DNA of 64,000 nucleotides from Glycomyces amatae (GCF_020991375.1 NZ_JAJLQZ010000003.1:248001-312000); one strand, 5' to 3'. Counted from the stretch's first letter, positions 7,775 through 16,751 are shown. Numbers and translations: made by a program. The notes: generated by a model not told the origin, from the letters alone.

Positions 7775-8595
7775 CCACCGCATCCGAACCGGACTGGCGC
7801 GAGGCCAACCGGGCCATGTGGGACGAGCGCGTCCCGATCCACGCCGCCAGCGCCTTCTACGACCACGAGGCGTTCCTCGCCGGCAAGGACACCGTCGCCG
7901 GCTTCCAGGCCGATGAAGTGGGCGACGTCACCGGCAAGAGCCTGGTCCACCTCCAGTGCCACATGGGCCAGGACACGCTCTCGTGGGCGCGGCGCGGGGC
8001 CGCGCGCGTCGTCGGGCTGGACTTCTCCGAACCGGCGGTCGAGGTCGCCCGCGGCCTGGCGGCGGGGCTCGGATTCGCCCCCGAGCGGGCCGCGTTCACC
8101 GCCGCCGACGTCTACGACGCCCGCGAAGCCCTCGGCGGCGAGGTCTTCGACGTCGTCTACACCGGCATCGGCGCCCTGTGCTGGCTGCCGGACATCGAGC
8201 GCTGGGCCGAGGTCGCGTCCTCGCTGGTCGCCCCCGGCGGGTTCCTGTACCTGGCCGAGTTCCACCCGCTCTCCAACGTCCTGGACTGGAACACCGGCAC
8301 CCGCTTCGAGCGCGACTACCTCGGCCGCGAGCCGGTCGTCCTCGACGAGCCGGGCACCTACGTCGACTTCCGGGCCGAGACCGAGCGCAACCTCAGCTAC
8401 GAGTGGAACCACGCGATCGGCGCGGTCGTGTCGGCGCTGGCCGCGCACGGCCTGCGCCTGGAGTTCCTGCACGAGTTCGACTGGACGCTCTTCCAGCAGT
8501 TCGGCACGCTCGAGCGCGACGGCGAGGCGTACCGGCAGCCCGAGGGCACGCCGAAGGCCCCGCTGATGTACACGCTGAAGGCGAGCAGGACCTAG
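7771..8595 (+). CDS. Class I SAM-dependent methyltransferase
   Basis: 274 residues. Motif I is degenerate (HLQCHMGQDTLSWARRGA), a form seen in a subgroup often annotated as SAM methyltransferases acting on small molecules; VGLDFSEPAVEVAR follows as the ribose-binding strand and LVAPGGFLYLAEFHP as the later motif. The start overlaps the upstream stop by ATGA, with GAGGAATCG as ribosome-binding site. The substrate is unknown. The two methyltransferases are not close paralogues. Confidence 0.85.
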   Translation: MTTASEPDWREANRAMWDERVPIHAASAFYDHEAFLAGKDTVAGFQADEVGDVTGKSLVHLQCHMGQDTLSWARRGAARVVGLDFSEPAVEVARGLAAGLGFAPERAAFTAADVYDAREALGGEVFDVVYTGIGALCWLPDIERWAEVASSLVAPGGFLYLAEFHPLSNVLDWNTGTRFERDYLGREPVVLDEPGTYVDFRAETERNLSYEWNHAIGAVVSALAAHGLRLEFLHEFDWTLFQQFGTLERDGEAYRQPEGTPKAPLMYTLKASRT

Positions 8596-8683
8596 GTTTC
8601 CGAGGCGACTCTGATCCGCCTCCCAGCCGTTCGGGGAGGTTCCGCCCGGACCATGGCGGCACACGAGCGGAGAGGAGCGGGCA

Positions 8684-9619
8684 GTGGCCGCCGAGACAGA
8701 GGGAACACCGGCCTACCAGGGCCGTCCGTACGCCAGACCGGACGAGGAGCTGGTCGACCAGGGCCTCCGATTCGACATCGGGACGCTGCTGAGCCGCCGC
8801 GGCGTGCTCTTCGCGGGCGCGGGCCTGGCGGTCGCGGGCCTCGCGGCGTGCACCGCGGCTGACGCCGGCGCGGCCGCGTCAGGGGACCTGACCGAGATCC
8901 CGGAGGAGACCGCGGGCCCGTATCCGGGCGACGGCTCCAACGGCGCCGACGTCCTGGAGCAGAGCGGGGTCGTGCGCAGCGACATCCGCTCGAGCTTCGG
9001 CACCGGCGGCGCCACGGCCGAGGGCGTGCCGATGACCCTGGAGCTGACGGTCTACGACATGGCGAACGGGAACGCCCGCTTCGCGGGCGCGGCCGTGTAC
9101 GTGTGGCACTGCGACCGCGACGGCGCGTACTCGATGTACGCCGAGGGCCTGGAGGACGAGAACTACCTGCGGGGCGTGCAGGTCGCCGACGAGGACGGGG
9201 TCGTGGCGTTCACGAGCGTCTTCCCGGCCTGCTATTCGGGCCGCTGGCCGCACGTCCACTTCGAGGTCTACCCGGACGTGGACGCGATCGCCGACAGCGC
9301 CGAGGCGATCGCCACCTCCCAGGTCGCTCTGCCCGAGGACGTCTGCGACACGGTCTACGGCGAGAGCGGCTACGAGCAGTCGGTCGCGAACCTCGGGCAG
9401 GTCGCCCTCGACACCGACAACGTCTTCGGCGACGACGGCGGGGAGTCCCAGCTGGCGACCGTGACCGGCGACGTCGCCGCCGGGTTCACCGTGTCGCTGG
9501 CGGTGGGCGTGGACACGGGCACCGAGGCGGGCGGCGGCGGTGCGGCGCCGGGCGGCGGGGGCGGTCCCGGCGGCGAGCCGCCGACGGGCACGGGCGCCCC
9601 GGGCGGGTCCGCAGGCTAG
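8684..9619 (+). CDS. Intradiol dioxygenase-like lipoprotein, Tat-type signal
   Basis: 311 residues. The N-terminal ~35 are cytoplasmic, then SRRGVLFAGAGLAVAGLAAC gives a twin-arginine signal with a lipobox Cys, so the protein is probably a Tat-exported lipoprotein. The following domain belongs to the intradiol ring-cleavage dioxygenase fold (protocatechuate 3,4-dioxygenase type): the YSMYAEG Tyr and the CYSGRWPHVHFEV Tyr/His/His cluster supply the expected non-haem iron ligands. The C-terminal ~40 residues are Gly/Pro-rich. GTG start with AGAGGAG nine bases upstream. Secreted members of this family have no settled substrate. Confidence 0.8.
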   Translation: MAAETEGTPAYQGRPYARPDEELVDQGLRFDIGTLLSRRGVLFAGAGLAVAGLAACTAADAGAAASGDLTEIPEETAGPYPGDGSNGADVLEQSGVVRSDIRSSFGTGGATAEGVPMTLELTVYDMANGNARFAGAAVYVWHCDRDGAYSMYAEGLEDENYLRGVQVADEDGVVAFTSVFPACYSGRWPHVHFEVYPDVDAIADSAEAIATSQVALPEDVCDTVYGESGYEQSVANLGQVALDTDNVFGDDGGESQLATVTGDVAAGFTVSLAVGVDTGTEAGGGGAAPGGGGGPGGEPPTGTGAPGGSAG

Positions 9620-9636
9620 CGGCCCGCCGCGCCGGC

Positions 9637-10257
9637 TCAGTGCAGGACGACCAGGCCGGTCTCGCCGAAGAGCGTGGCCGCCAGGGAGATCCGGTTGCCG
9701 GCCTTGACCGGGAGCTTCACGTCGAGCGCGGCGATCGGGCCCTCCACCAGGTCGGGCTCGGGGTGGACCGCTTCGAGGCCGACGAGCGGCACGAGCGGCA
9801 GGCCCGCGGACGGGTGCGGGGTCCGGCCCCAGTCGATGAGGAAGGGCACGGGCCCCGAGTGGCCCCGTTCGCGGTCGAGCGTGAGCCGCCACTCGATGTG
9901 GTCGCCCTCAGGGGTCCGCCGCGACATCTCCCAGGGCTCGCCGGGGTCGTACCCGGCCTCGCGGGCGCCCGCGACCGCGGCGTCGAGGTCGTCGACGCGC
10001 AGCGCCCAGGTGACCATGCGGGCCTCGGTGAGGTCGTCGACGCCGAAGGGCCGCGGGCCCTTCGGGGCCTTCTGCTCGGGGTCGGGCCCGATGATCTCGA
10101 GGTAGCCGCCGTCGCCGAGGCCGAGCAGGAAGTTGCCGGTGCCCCGGCCCGGGTGGATGCCGCCGGGAACGGGTCGCGTCCCGGTGAGGCGCTCGATTTC
10201 GGTCACGGTGGCGGCGAGGTCGGGCGTGGCGAGGACGAGATGGTCGAGTGAGGACAT
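9637..10257 (-). CDS. VOC family (glyoxalase-like) protein
   Basis: 206 residues, starting MSSLDHLVLATPDLAATVTE, the standard opening of a vicinal-oxygen-chelate half-module. The middle (GDGGYLEIIGPDP, then WALRVDDLDAAVA) fits the Glyoxalase_3-like group; function is unassigned in most members. No ribosome-binding site precedes the ATG; a TAGACT box eight bases upstream suggests a leaderless mRNA. It stands alone between the convergent dioxygenase-like gene and the TetR gene. Confidence 0.75.
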   Translation of the reverse strand: MSSLDHLVLATPDLAATVTEIERLTGTRPVPGGIHPGRGTGNFLLGLGDGGYLEIIGPDPEQKAPKGPRPFGVDDLTEARMVTWALRVDDLDAAVAGAREAGYDPGEPWEMSRRTPEGDHIEWRLTLDRERGHSGPVPFLIDWGRTPHPSAGLPLVPLVGLEAVHPEPDLVEGPIAALDVKLPVKAGNRISLAATLFGETGLVVLH

Positions 10258-10337
10258 AGGGGGCAGTCTAGTCACGCTGGGCCACCGGCGTGACCGCGAT
10301 TCGTGTTCTCGCGTGTCGCGGGTCCGCCGGGCGCGGC

Positions 10338-11129
10338 TCAGCGCCGCGGGTCGGTGAGGGCCTGGAGCAGCTCGTCCCCGGTGTCGGCGAGGACCCGCTC
10401 GGCGGCGTCGCGCGCCTCGCTCTCGCAGGGCTCGTAGCCGGTGGGGCAGTCGTCGCGGTTGAAGGCGGCGTCCGGGGCGGCGGGCGGCTCGGTGTCGCGG
10501 CGCATCAGGTCGCCGATGCCGGTCTCGAGCAGCCCGAAGGCGTGCTGGGCGGCGCCGACGGCCTGCGCGCGGATCTCCTCGACCGGGTCGCCGTGGAGCA
10601 TCCGCCTGATGTTGAGCTCGGCGAGGATGTGCTGGGTGTGGAGGAGCTGGGAGGCGACCAGGCTCGAGGTCAGCCGGGAGTGGCCCTCGGCCATGAGGAC
10701 CTCGCCCAGTTCGACCGCGGAGCGGCGGCGGTAGGCCATGGCGCTGACCATGAGCACGGGCGTGGCGATGAGCAGGCGCTGGACCTGGAGGAACATCGGT
10801 TCGTCGCTGAGGCCGACCTGCGGGGCGTGGTGCTCGACCAGGTGGAGGCAGTGCTCGCGCATGGCGGCGTGGGGGGTCTGGCCGCGGCGGCGCTCGCGCA
10901 CGACCCGGGCGGCGTCGCCGGTGTGGTGCCGCATGCCGCCGATGACGAGGTCCTCTTTGCTGGGGAAGTAGTTGAAGACCGTGGCCTTGGAGACCTCGGC
11001 GGCGGCGGCGATCTCGGCGACGGACACGTTCTCGTAGCCGCGCTCCTCGAACATGGTGAGCGCGGTCGACTTCAGCAGTCCCCAGGTCGCGTTCTTCTTG
11101 CGGGCGCGCAGGCCGGTGTGTTGCTCCAC
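10338..11129 (-). CDS. TetR/AcrR family transcriptional regulator
   Basis: 263 residues. The N-terminal helix-turn-helix is typical (ALTMFEERGYENVSVAEIA, then VSKATVFNYFPSKEDLV, residues ~25-65). The ligand-binding half ends in an unusual Asp/Glu-rich tail of about 50 residues. Divergent from the ABC exporter genes with 79 bp between starts, so it very likely represses them, as TetR regulators of exporters commonly do. GTG start; no strong ribosome-binding site. Confidence 0.9.
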   Translation of the reverse strand: MEQHTGLRARKKNATWGLLKSTALTMFEERGYENVSVAEIAAAAEVSKATVFNYFPSKEDLVIGGMRHHTGDAARVVRERRRGQTPHAAMREHCLHLVEHHAPQVGLSDEPMFLQVQRLLIATPVLMVSAMAYRRRSAVELGEVLMAEGHSRLTSSLVASQLLHTQHILAELNIRRMLHGDPVEEIRAQAVGAAQHAFGLLETGIGDLMRRDTEPPAAPDAAFNRDDCPTGYEPCESEARDAAERVLADTGDELLQALTDPRR

Positions 11130-11143
11130 ACCCGTAACTGTAC

Positions 11144-11181
11144 CAGATCAAAATCTGAACCGGGAAAAAATTTGTACCGGG
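11144..11181. promoter_or_regulatory. Probable TetR operator region
   Basis: The TetR/ABC intergenic region holds an inverted repeat (CAGAT-CAAA-ATCTG, 11144-11157) and a direct repeat (GAACCGGG at 11157, GTACCGGG at 11174). They overlap the predicted promoter of the ABC genes, the expected place for repression. Confidence 0.5.
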
Positions 11182-11201
11182 TCCAAGAGTACTGCTATGC
11201 T
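11172..11201 (+). promoter_or_regulatory. Promoter of the ABC exporter operon
   Basis: TTGTAC (11172-11177), an 18-bp spacer, then TATGCT (11196-11201). Transcription would begin at about 11208-11209, the first base of the ATG, so the operon would be leaderless. Confidence 0.5.
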
Positions 11202-11208
11202 CGTCCGC

Positions 11209-13017
11209 ATGACAGGAACACCAGCCGCATCCCTCACCCGAAGGGGCGCCGACCCGCACGGCGGGGAACCCTCGCCGGAGGGCCGGGTCTTCCGGCTCCT
11301 CGCCGAATACCTGCGCCCGCACCGCCGCCCCCTGGTCCTCACCGTCGTCTTCCAGATCGTCCAGACGATGGCCACCCTCTACGTCCCCACGCTCAACGCG
11401 GACGTCATCAACCACGGCGTCGCCCAGGGCGACACCGGCTACGTACTGCGCCACGGCGGGTTCATGCTCGCCGTCACCCTCGTCCAGATCACCGCCGCGG
11501 CCCTCGCCGTCTACTTCGGCGCCAGAGCCGCCATGGGCGTCGGGCGCGACCTCAGGGCCGACCTCTTCAGGCAGGTGCAGCGCTTCTCGGCCGCCGAGAT
11601 GGACCGCTTCGGCGCGCCCTCGCTCATCACCCGCACCACCAACGACGTCACGCAGATCGTCACGATGCTGGTCATGGGCCTGACCATGCTCCTGACGGCG
11701 CCGATCGCCGCGATCGGCGGCCTCGCGCTCGCCCTGAGCCTCGACGTGCCCATGGCCGGGGTGCTCCTGGCCGCCATCCCCGTCGTCGCCGCCGTCATCT
11801 TCTGCATCGTCCACGCGATGATCCCGGCCAGCCGCCTCATGCAGCGCTGCATCGACGGGATCAACCGGGTCATGCGCGAGCACATCACCGGCATCCGCGT
11901 CATCCGCGCCTTCGTGCGCGACGACCACGAGCAGCGCCGCTTCTCCGAGGCCAACACCGCGCTCACCGACGCCTCGCTGCGCGTCGGCCGCGTCCAGGCC
12001 TTCTTCGGCGCCACCGCGATGGTCTTCGGCAACCTCACCTCGATCGCCATCGTGTGGATCGGCGCGGGCCGCATCGCCGAGGGCACCATGCAGATCGGCG
12101 ACCTCATCGCGTTCCTCACCTACGCCGGGCAGATCCTCGGCGCGGTCATGATGTCCATGGGCGTGTTCATGATGCTGCCGCGCGCGAAGGTCGCGGCCGG
12201 CCGCCTCCGCGAGGTCCTCGACACCGAGCCGACCATCGCGAACCCGGCCGAGCCGGTCACCGAGATCGCCGGGCTCGGCGAGCTCGAGGTCGCGGGCGTC
12301 TCCTTCCGCTACGACGGCGCCGAGGAGGCCGTCCTGCGCGAGGTCGACCTGGTGGCCCGGCCCGGGCAGACCACCGCGGTCATCGGCTCCACCGGCGCGG
12401 GCAAGACCACCCTGCTCCACCTCATCCCCCGCCTGTTCGACGTGGACGCGGGGGCGGTGCGGGTCGACGGCGTCGACGTCCGCGAGATGGACCGGGCGCT
12501 CATCGCCCGCACCATCGGGCTCGTCCCCCAGCGGGCCTACCTGTTCTCGGGCACCGTCGGCTCGAACCTGCGCTACGGCGACCCGGACGCGAGCGACGAG
12601 GACCTGTGGCGCGCGCTCGAGGTCGCGCAGGCGGCCGAGTTCGTCCGCGCCATGCCCGACGGGCTCGACACGGTCATCGGCCAGGGCGGCACCACCGTCT
12701 CCGGCGGCCAGCGCCAGCGCCTGGCCATCGCCCGGACCCTGGTGGCGCGCCCCCGGGTCTACCTGTTCGACGACTCCTTCTCCGCCCTGGACACCGCCAC
12801 CGACGCGGCCCTGCGGGCCGCGCTCGCCACCGAGATCGCCGACGCCGCCCAGGTCATCGTGGCCCAGCGGGTCTCGACGATCCGCGACGCCGACCGCATC
12901 GTCGTCCTCGAGGCCGGGCGCGTGGTCGGCACCGGCGCCCACGAGGAGCTCCTCGCGGGCAACGCGGTGTACGCCGAGATCGTCAACTCCCAACTCACCC
13001 TCCAGGAGGCGCTGTGA
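11209..13017 (+). CDS. ABC exporter subunit, degenerate nucleotide site
   Basis: 602 residues: a six-helix exporter membrane domain (to ~330), then a nucleotide-binding domain. Walker A is GSTGAGKTT and the signature VSGGQ is intact, but Walker B ends FDD where the catalytic Glu should be, and the switch His is replaced by Gln (VAQRVST). This pattern is known from the degenerate partner of heterodimeric exporters such as TM287/288. It should pair with the next gene product to export drugs or lipids. Start taken at ATG 11209 because the predicted transcription start coincides with it; ATG 11197 lies inside the -10 box. Confidence 0.88.
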   Translation: MTGTPAASLTRRGADPHGGEPSPEGRVFRLLAEYLRPHRRPLVLTVVFQIVQTMATLYVPTLNADVINHGVAQGDTGYVLRHGGFMLAVTLVQITAAALAVYFGARAAMGVGRDLRADLFRQVQRFSAAEMDRFGAPSLITRTTNDVTQIVTMLVMGLTMLLTAPIAAIGGLALALSLDVPMAGVLLAAIPVVAAVIFCIVHAMIPASRLMQRCIDGINRVMREHITGIRVIRAFVRDDHEQRRFSEANTALTDASLRVGRVQAFFGATAMVFGNLTSIAIVWIGAGRIAEGTMQIGDLIAFLTYAGQILGAVMMSMGVFMMLPRAKVAAGRLREVLDTEPTIANPAEPVTEIAGLGELEVAGVSFRYDGAEEAVLREVDLVARPGQTTAVIGSTGAGKTTLLHLIPRLFDVDAGAVRVDGVDVREMDRALIARTIGLVPQRAYLFSGTVGSNLRYGDPDASDEDLWRALEVAQAAEFVRAMPDGLDTVIGQGGTTVSGGQRQRLAIARTLVARPRVYLFDDSFSALDTATDAALRAALATEIADAAQVIVAQRVSTIRDADRIVVLEAGRVVGTGAHEELLAGNAVYAEIVNSQLTLQEAL

Positions 13018-14840
13018 CCATGCGCGGCGGGCCGGGCATGCCGGCCCTGAAGAAGGCGGACGACTTCCGCGGCACCGTCCGGCGCATCCTGGGGCTGCTG
13101 CGGCGCGACCGGCTCCGCCTGGCCTCCGTGGTCGGCTTCGGGGTGCTCATGGTCTGCGGGATGCTCTCGATCCCCACCGTCCTGGGCCGCGCCACCGACC
13201 TGGTGATCGAGGGCGCCGCCGCGGGCGGCCTCGACTTCGGGGCCCTCGCCCGGATGCTCGGGCTCGCCGTCGCGCTGGCGCTGGCCACGTTCGCGATCAC
13301 CGTCTCCAACGGGCGCACCATCGCGAAGCTGGCCCAGCAGATGGCGTTCGAGCTGCGCGCCGAGGCCGACCGGAAGATCTCGGCGCTCCCGCTGCGCTAC
13401 TTCGACTCGCACTCGCGCGGCGAGGTGCTCTCGCGGGTCACCAACGACATCGACAACCTGACGCAGACGGTGGGCCAGGTGACCCAGCGGGTCGTGCAGG
13501 GCCTGCTGTTCCTCGTCGGCGTCCCGATCATGATGCTCACCATCTCGCCGCTGCTCACCCTGGTCGTGGTCCTGACGCTGCCGCTGACGCTCCTGGCCAC
13601 CAGGATGATCGGCAAGCGCAGCCAGCCGCGGTTCGCGAAGCAGTGGGCCACCACGGGGAGGCTCAACGGCCACGTCGAGGAGATGATCACCGGGCACCAG
13701 CTGGTGACCCTGTTCGGCCGCCAGGCCCAGGGCGCCGAGACGTTCGAGCGGCACAACGAGGAGCTGTACGACAACACCGTCCGCGCCCAGTGGGTGGCGG
13801 GGCTGCTCGGCCCGGCGATGGCCTTCCTCGGCTCGGTGACCTATGTGCTCGTGGCCGTGGTCGGCGGGCTCCAGGTGGCCGCCGCGGTGCTCACCTTCGG
13901 GCAGATCCAGGCGTTCATCCAGTACACCGGCCAGTTCTCGAACCCGCTGAACATGCTGGCGGCCATGTTCGGGCAGATCCAGTCCGCGGTCGCCTCGGGC
14001 GAGCGGGTCTTCGAGCTCCTCGACGCCGAGGAGCAGTCGCCGGACCCGCGGGCCGCCGACGCGGCCCTCGCGGCGGTGGACGGCCGGGTCGCCTTCGAGG
14101 ACGTGTCCTTCCGCTACCTGGAGGACGAGCCGCTGATCGAGGACCTGTGGCTGTCGGCGGAGCCGGGCCAGACGGTCGCGATCGTCGGCCCCACCGGCGC
14201 GGGCAAGACGACCCTGGTGAACCTGCTCATGCGCTTCTACGACCTGGACGCGGGCCGCATCACCGTGGACGGCGTCGACGTCGCGACCGTCGAGCGCGAG
14301 CGCCTGCGGCGGCGCATCGGCATGGTCCTCCAGGACACGTGGCTGTTCGACGGCACCATCGCGGAGAACATCGCCTACGGCAGGCCCGAGGCGACCCGCG
14401 AGGAGGTGGCGGCCGCGGCCGCGGCGGCCCACGCCGACCACTTCATCCGCACCCTCCCCGACGGGTACGACACCGTCGTGGGCACCGAGGAGGGCAGCCT
14501 GAGCGCGGGCGAGCGCCAGCTGGTGACGATCGCGCGGGCGTTCCTGATCGACCCGTCGATCCTGATCCTGGACGAGGCGACCAGCTCGGTGGACACCCGC
14601 ACCGAGATGCTGGTCCAGCAGGGCATGATCGCCCTGCGCCAGGGCCGCACGAGCTTCGTGATCGCCCACCGCCTCTCCACGATCCGCGACGCCGACGTGA
14701 TCGTGGTGATGGAGCACGGCAGCGTGGTCGAACAGGGCGACCACGAGTCCCTGCTGGTCAAGGGCGGCGCCTACGCCCGCCTCTACGAGGCCCAGTTCGC
14801 GCGGCCGGCGGTCGAAGAGGAGGAGGCCGTCCACCCCTGA
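13014..14840 (+). CDS. ABC exporter subunit, canonical catalytic site
   Basis: 608 residues: exporter membrane domain followed by a nucleotide-binding domain with Walker A GPTGAGKTT, Walker B ILILDEATSS (catalytic Glu present) and the H-loop IAHRLST. The signature motif is altered to LSAGE. Together with the upstream subunit this gives one complete and one degenerate ATP site, as in known heterodimeric exporters. GTG at 13014 overlaps the upstream stop (GTGA), four bases after AGGAGG; ATG 13020 is an equally possible start with ten-base spacing. The C-terminus is Glu-rich. Confidence 0.88.
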   Translation: MTMRGGPGMPALKKADDFRGTVRRILGLLRRDRLRLASVVGFGVLMVCGMLSIPTVLGRATDLVIEGAAAGGLDFGALARMLGLAVALALATFAITVSNGRTIAKLAQQMAFELRAEADRKISALPLRYFDSHSRGEVLSRVTNDIDNLTQTVGQVTQRVVQGLLFLVGVPIMMLTISPLLTLVVVLTLPLTLLATRMIGKRSQPRFAKQWATTGRLNGHVEEMITGHQLVTLFGRQAQGAETFERHNEELYDNTVRAQWVAGLLGPAMAFLGSVTYVLVAVVGGLQVAAAVLTFGQIQAFIQYTGQFSNPLNMLAAMFGQIQSAVASGERVFELLDAEEQSPDPRAADAALAAVDGRVAFEDVSFRYLEDEPLIEDLWLSAEPGQTVAIVGPTGAGKTTLVNLLMRFYDLDAGRITVDGVDVATVERERLRRRIGMVLQDTWLFDGTIAENIAYGRPEATREEVAAAAAAAHADHFIRTLPDGYDTVVGTEEGSLSAGERQLVTIARAFLIDPSILILDEATSSVDTRTEMLVQQGMIALRQGRTSFVIAHRLSTIRDADVIVVMEHGSVVEQGDHESLLVKGGAYARLYEAQFARPAVEEEEAVHP

Positions 14841-14968
14841 CCGGAAGGCACGAAGGAGACCTGGACCCGCGGCGGCAGGTCCGCCGGGCGAACACCCCCT
14901 GGCGGACCTGCGCCTCCGCCTCCGGGCGCGGCCTCGCGAAAAAATCTGCGAAACAGGTACCGGACGAT

Positions 14969-14995
14969 GTCGAGAACCGGGGCCCGGCTCCGTCA
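14969..14995 (+). promoter_or_regulatory. Probable ECF42-dependent promoter
   Basis: TGTCGA (14969-14974), a 17-bp spacer, then CGTC (14992-14995), 50 bp before the YciI/DGPF gene. From memory, ECF42 sigma factors use a conserved TGTCGA -35 element before DGPF genes, so this is probably the target of the adjacent sigma factor. Confidence 0.55.
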
Positions 14996-15044
14996 CAGGG
15001 GTGTCGGCGGCGAGACGAGCCGCCCGGAGAAGGAGGATGGCACC

Positions 15045-15455
15045 ATGGCCAAGTACCTGTTGCTCAAGCACTACCGCGGCGGACCGAGGCCGCACCCGAA
15101 CGCCGAGGCGTCGATGGACCAGTGGACGCCCGAGGAGATCACGGCGCACATCGAGTTCATGCGCAGGTTCGCCGACGACCTCGCCGAACGGGGCGAGTTC
15201 GTGGACGGGCAGGCGCTCGCCCCCGACGGCGAGTTCGTGCGGTACGACGGCGAAGGCAGGCCGCCGGTCACCGACGGCCCGTTCGCCGAGACGAAGGACC
15301 TCATCGCCGGATGGATGATCATCGACGTCGAGTCCAAGGAGCGCGCCTACGAGGCCGCCGCGGTCCTGTCGTCGGCGCCCGGCAAGGACGGTGAGCCGCT
15401 GCACGAGTGGCTCGAGGTCCGGCCGTTCATGGTCGAGCCGCCGGTGGTGGAGTGA
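15045..15455 (+). CDS. YciI/DGPF family protein
   Basis: 136 residues, beginning MAKYLLLKHYRGG. The DGPF family signature is present as TDGPFAETKD around residue 80. These small ferredoxin-fold proteins are almost always encoded beside ECF42 sigma factors, as here; their biochemical role is not settled. ATG 15045 has AGAAGGAGG eight to nine bases upstream. The sigma gene begins 10 bp downstream, so they form an operon. Confidence 0.88.
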   Translation: MAKYLLLKHYRGGPRPHPNAEASMDQWTPEEITAHIEFMRRFADDLAERGEFVDGQALAPDGEFVRYDGEGRPPVTDGPFAETKDLIAGWMIIDVESKERAYEAAAVLSSAPGKDGEPLHEWLEVRPFMVEPPVVE

Positions 15456-15465
15456 CCTCGGTCCG

Positions 15466-16734
15466 ATGATCGGCGAACACCTGCTGCGGGACCTGACCCC
15501 GCAGGTCCTGGGAGTCCTCGTCCGCCGCGGAGCCGACTTCGCGGCGGCCGAGGACGCCGTCCAGGAGGCCCTCGTGGAGGCCGTGCGGCGCTGGGAGGAC
15601 GAGGTCCCCGACGAACCGAAGGCGTGGCTGGTCACCGTGGCCTGGCGCAAATTCCTGGACACGCGCCGCTCGGCGTCGTCCCGGGTGCTGCGCGAGGTGG
15701 CGGTGGCGCACGAGCCGCCCGCGGGCCCGGCCGAGCAGGCGGACGACACGCTGCTGCTGCTGAGCCGCTGCTGCCACCCCGCGCTCAGCCCGGGGTCGGC
15801 CATCGCGCTGACGCTGCGCGCGGTGGGCGGTCTGACGACCGCGCAGATCGCCCGCGCGTTCCTGGTGCCGGAGGCGACGATGGCGCAGCGCATCTCCCGC
15901 GCCAAGCGGACGCTGGCGGGCGAGCGGTTCGAGCGGCCCGGCGACGTGCGGGCCGTGCTGCGCGTGCTGTACCTGATGTTCGATCACGGCTTCGCCGGAG
16001 GCGAACAGAGGCAAGGCGCCGGAGGCGAACAGAGGCAGGGCGCCGGAGGCGAACAGGGGCAAGGCGTCGGAGGCGCTCGAGGACGGGGCGCCGCTTCGAA
16101 CGGTCAGGACCGCCGCACCGACCTGGCCGCCGAGGCGATCCGCCTGACGCGGCAGTTGGCCGCCTCAGTACCGCGCGACCCGGAGGCGGCGGGCCTGCTC
16201 GCCCTGATGCTGCTGCACCACGCGCGCCGGGCGGCGCGGCTGGACGCGTCGGGCGGCCTGGTGCCTCTGGCGCTCCAGGACCGGTCCCGCTGGGACACCG
16301 CGATGATCGCCGAAGGCGTGGAGCTCCTCCAGGGCGCGCTCGCGCGCGACCGGCTCGGTGAGTACCAGGCCCAGGCGGCCGTCGCCGCGCTGCACGACGA
16401 CGCGGCGACGGCCGAGGAGACCGACTGGCCGCAGATCCTCGAGTGGTACGACGAGCTCGTGCGCCTCGCTCCGGGCAACCCCGTCGTGGCGCTCAACCGC
16501 GCGGTCGCCGTCGGGTACGTCGACGGCCCGCTCGCCGGGCTGCGGCTGGTCGAGGAGCTGGACCCGGGGCTGCCGCGCCGGGACGCCGTGGCCGCCCATC
16601 TCCACGAGCGGGCGGGGAACCGGGCCGAGGCGGCGCGCCTGTACGCGGCCGCGGCCCAGGCCGCCCCGAGCACGGCCGAACTGGCTCACCTGCTCAAGCA
16701 GGCGGCCCGGCTGCGCGGGCCCGATGGGCGCTGA
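15466..16734 (+). CDS. ECF42-type RNA polymerase sigma factor
   Basis: 422 residues. The sigma2 region (GADFAAAEDAVQEALVEAVRRW) and sigma4 region (GGLTTAQIARAFLVPEATMAQRISRAK) are clear, followed by the ~200-residue TPR-like C-terminal extension that defines ECF42 (LLALMLLHHARRAAR, RSRWDTAMIAEG, WYDELVRLAPGNPVVALNRAVA). Between sigma4 and the extension is an insertion of about four 8-residue repeats (AGGEQRQG type) encoded by a 24-bp tandem repeat; the family normally has a short loop there. It probably transcribes the upstream DGPF gene and itself. Confidence 0.88.
   Translation: MIGEHLLRDLTPQVLGVLVRRGADFAAAEDAVQEALVEAVRRWEDEVPDEPKAWLVTVAWRKFLDTRRSASSRVLREVAVAHEPPAGPAEQADDTLLLLSRCCHPALSPGSAIALTLRAVGGLTTAQIARAFLVPEATMAQRISRAKRTLAGERFERPGDVRAVLRVLYLMFDHGFAGGEQRQGAGGEQRQGAGGEQGQGVGGARGRGAASNGQDRRTDLAAEAIRLTRQLAASVPRDPEAAGLLALMLLHHARRAARLDASGGLVPLALQDRSRWDTAMIAEGVELLQGALARDRLGEYQAQAAVAALHDDAATAEETDWPQILEWYDELVRLAPGNPVVALNRAVAVGYVDGPLAGLRLVEELDPGLPRRDAVAAHLHERAGNRAEAARLYAAAAQAAPSTAELAHLLKQAARLRGPDGR
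15994..16077 (+). repeat. 24-bp tandem repeat inside the ECF42 gene
   Basis: Three near-identical 24-bp units (15994-16017, 16018-16041, 16042-16065) plus a degenerate half unit. One unit is GCCGGAGGCGAACAGAGG followed by CAAGGC. A multiple of three, so copy-number change would keep the frame. Confidence 0.92.
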
Positions 16735-16751
16735 TGCCCTGCGCCGCGGGG

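Noticed and set aside
8596-8683. Hairpin CCTCCC...GGGGAGG as a terminator
   Set aside because: Short, interrupted stem without a T-tract; not convincing.
9637-12993. Very long minus-strand frame (1118 residues) across the TetR and ABC genes
   Set aside because: An open-frame artefact of high GC; only its last 206 codons (the VOC protein) are real.
15994-16077. CRISPR-like array
   Set aside because: The repeats are directly adjacent 24-bp units without spacers and lie inside a coding frame.
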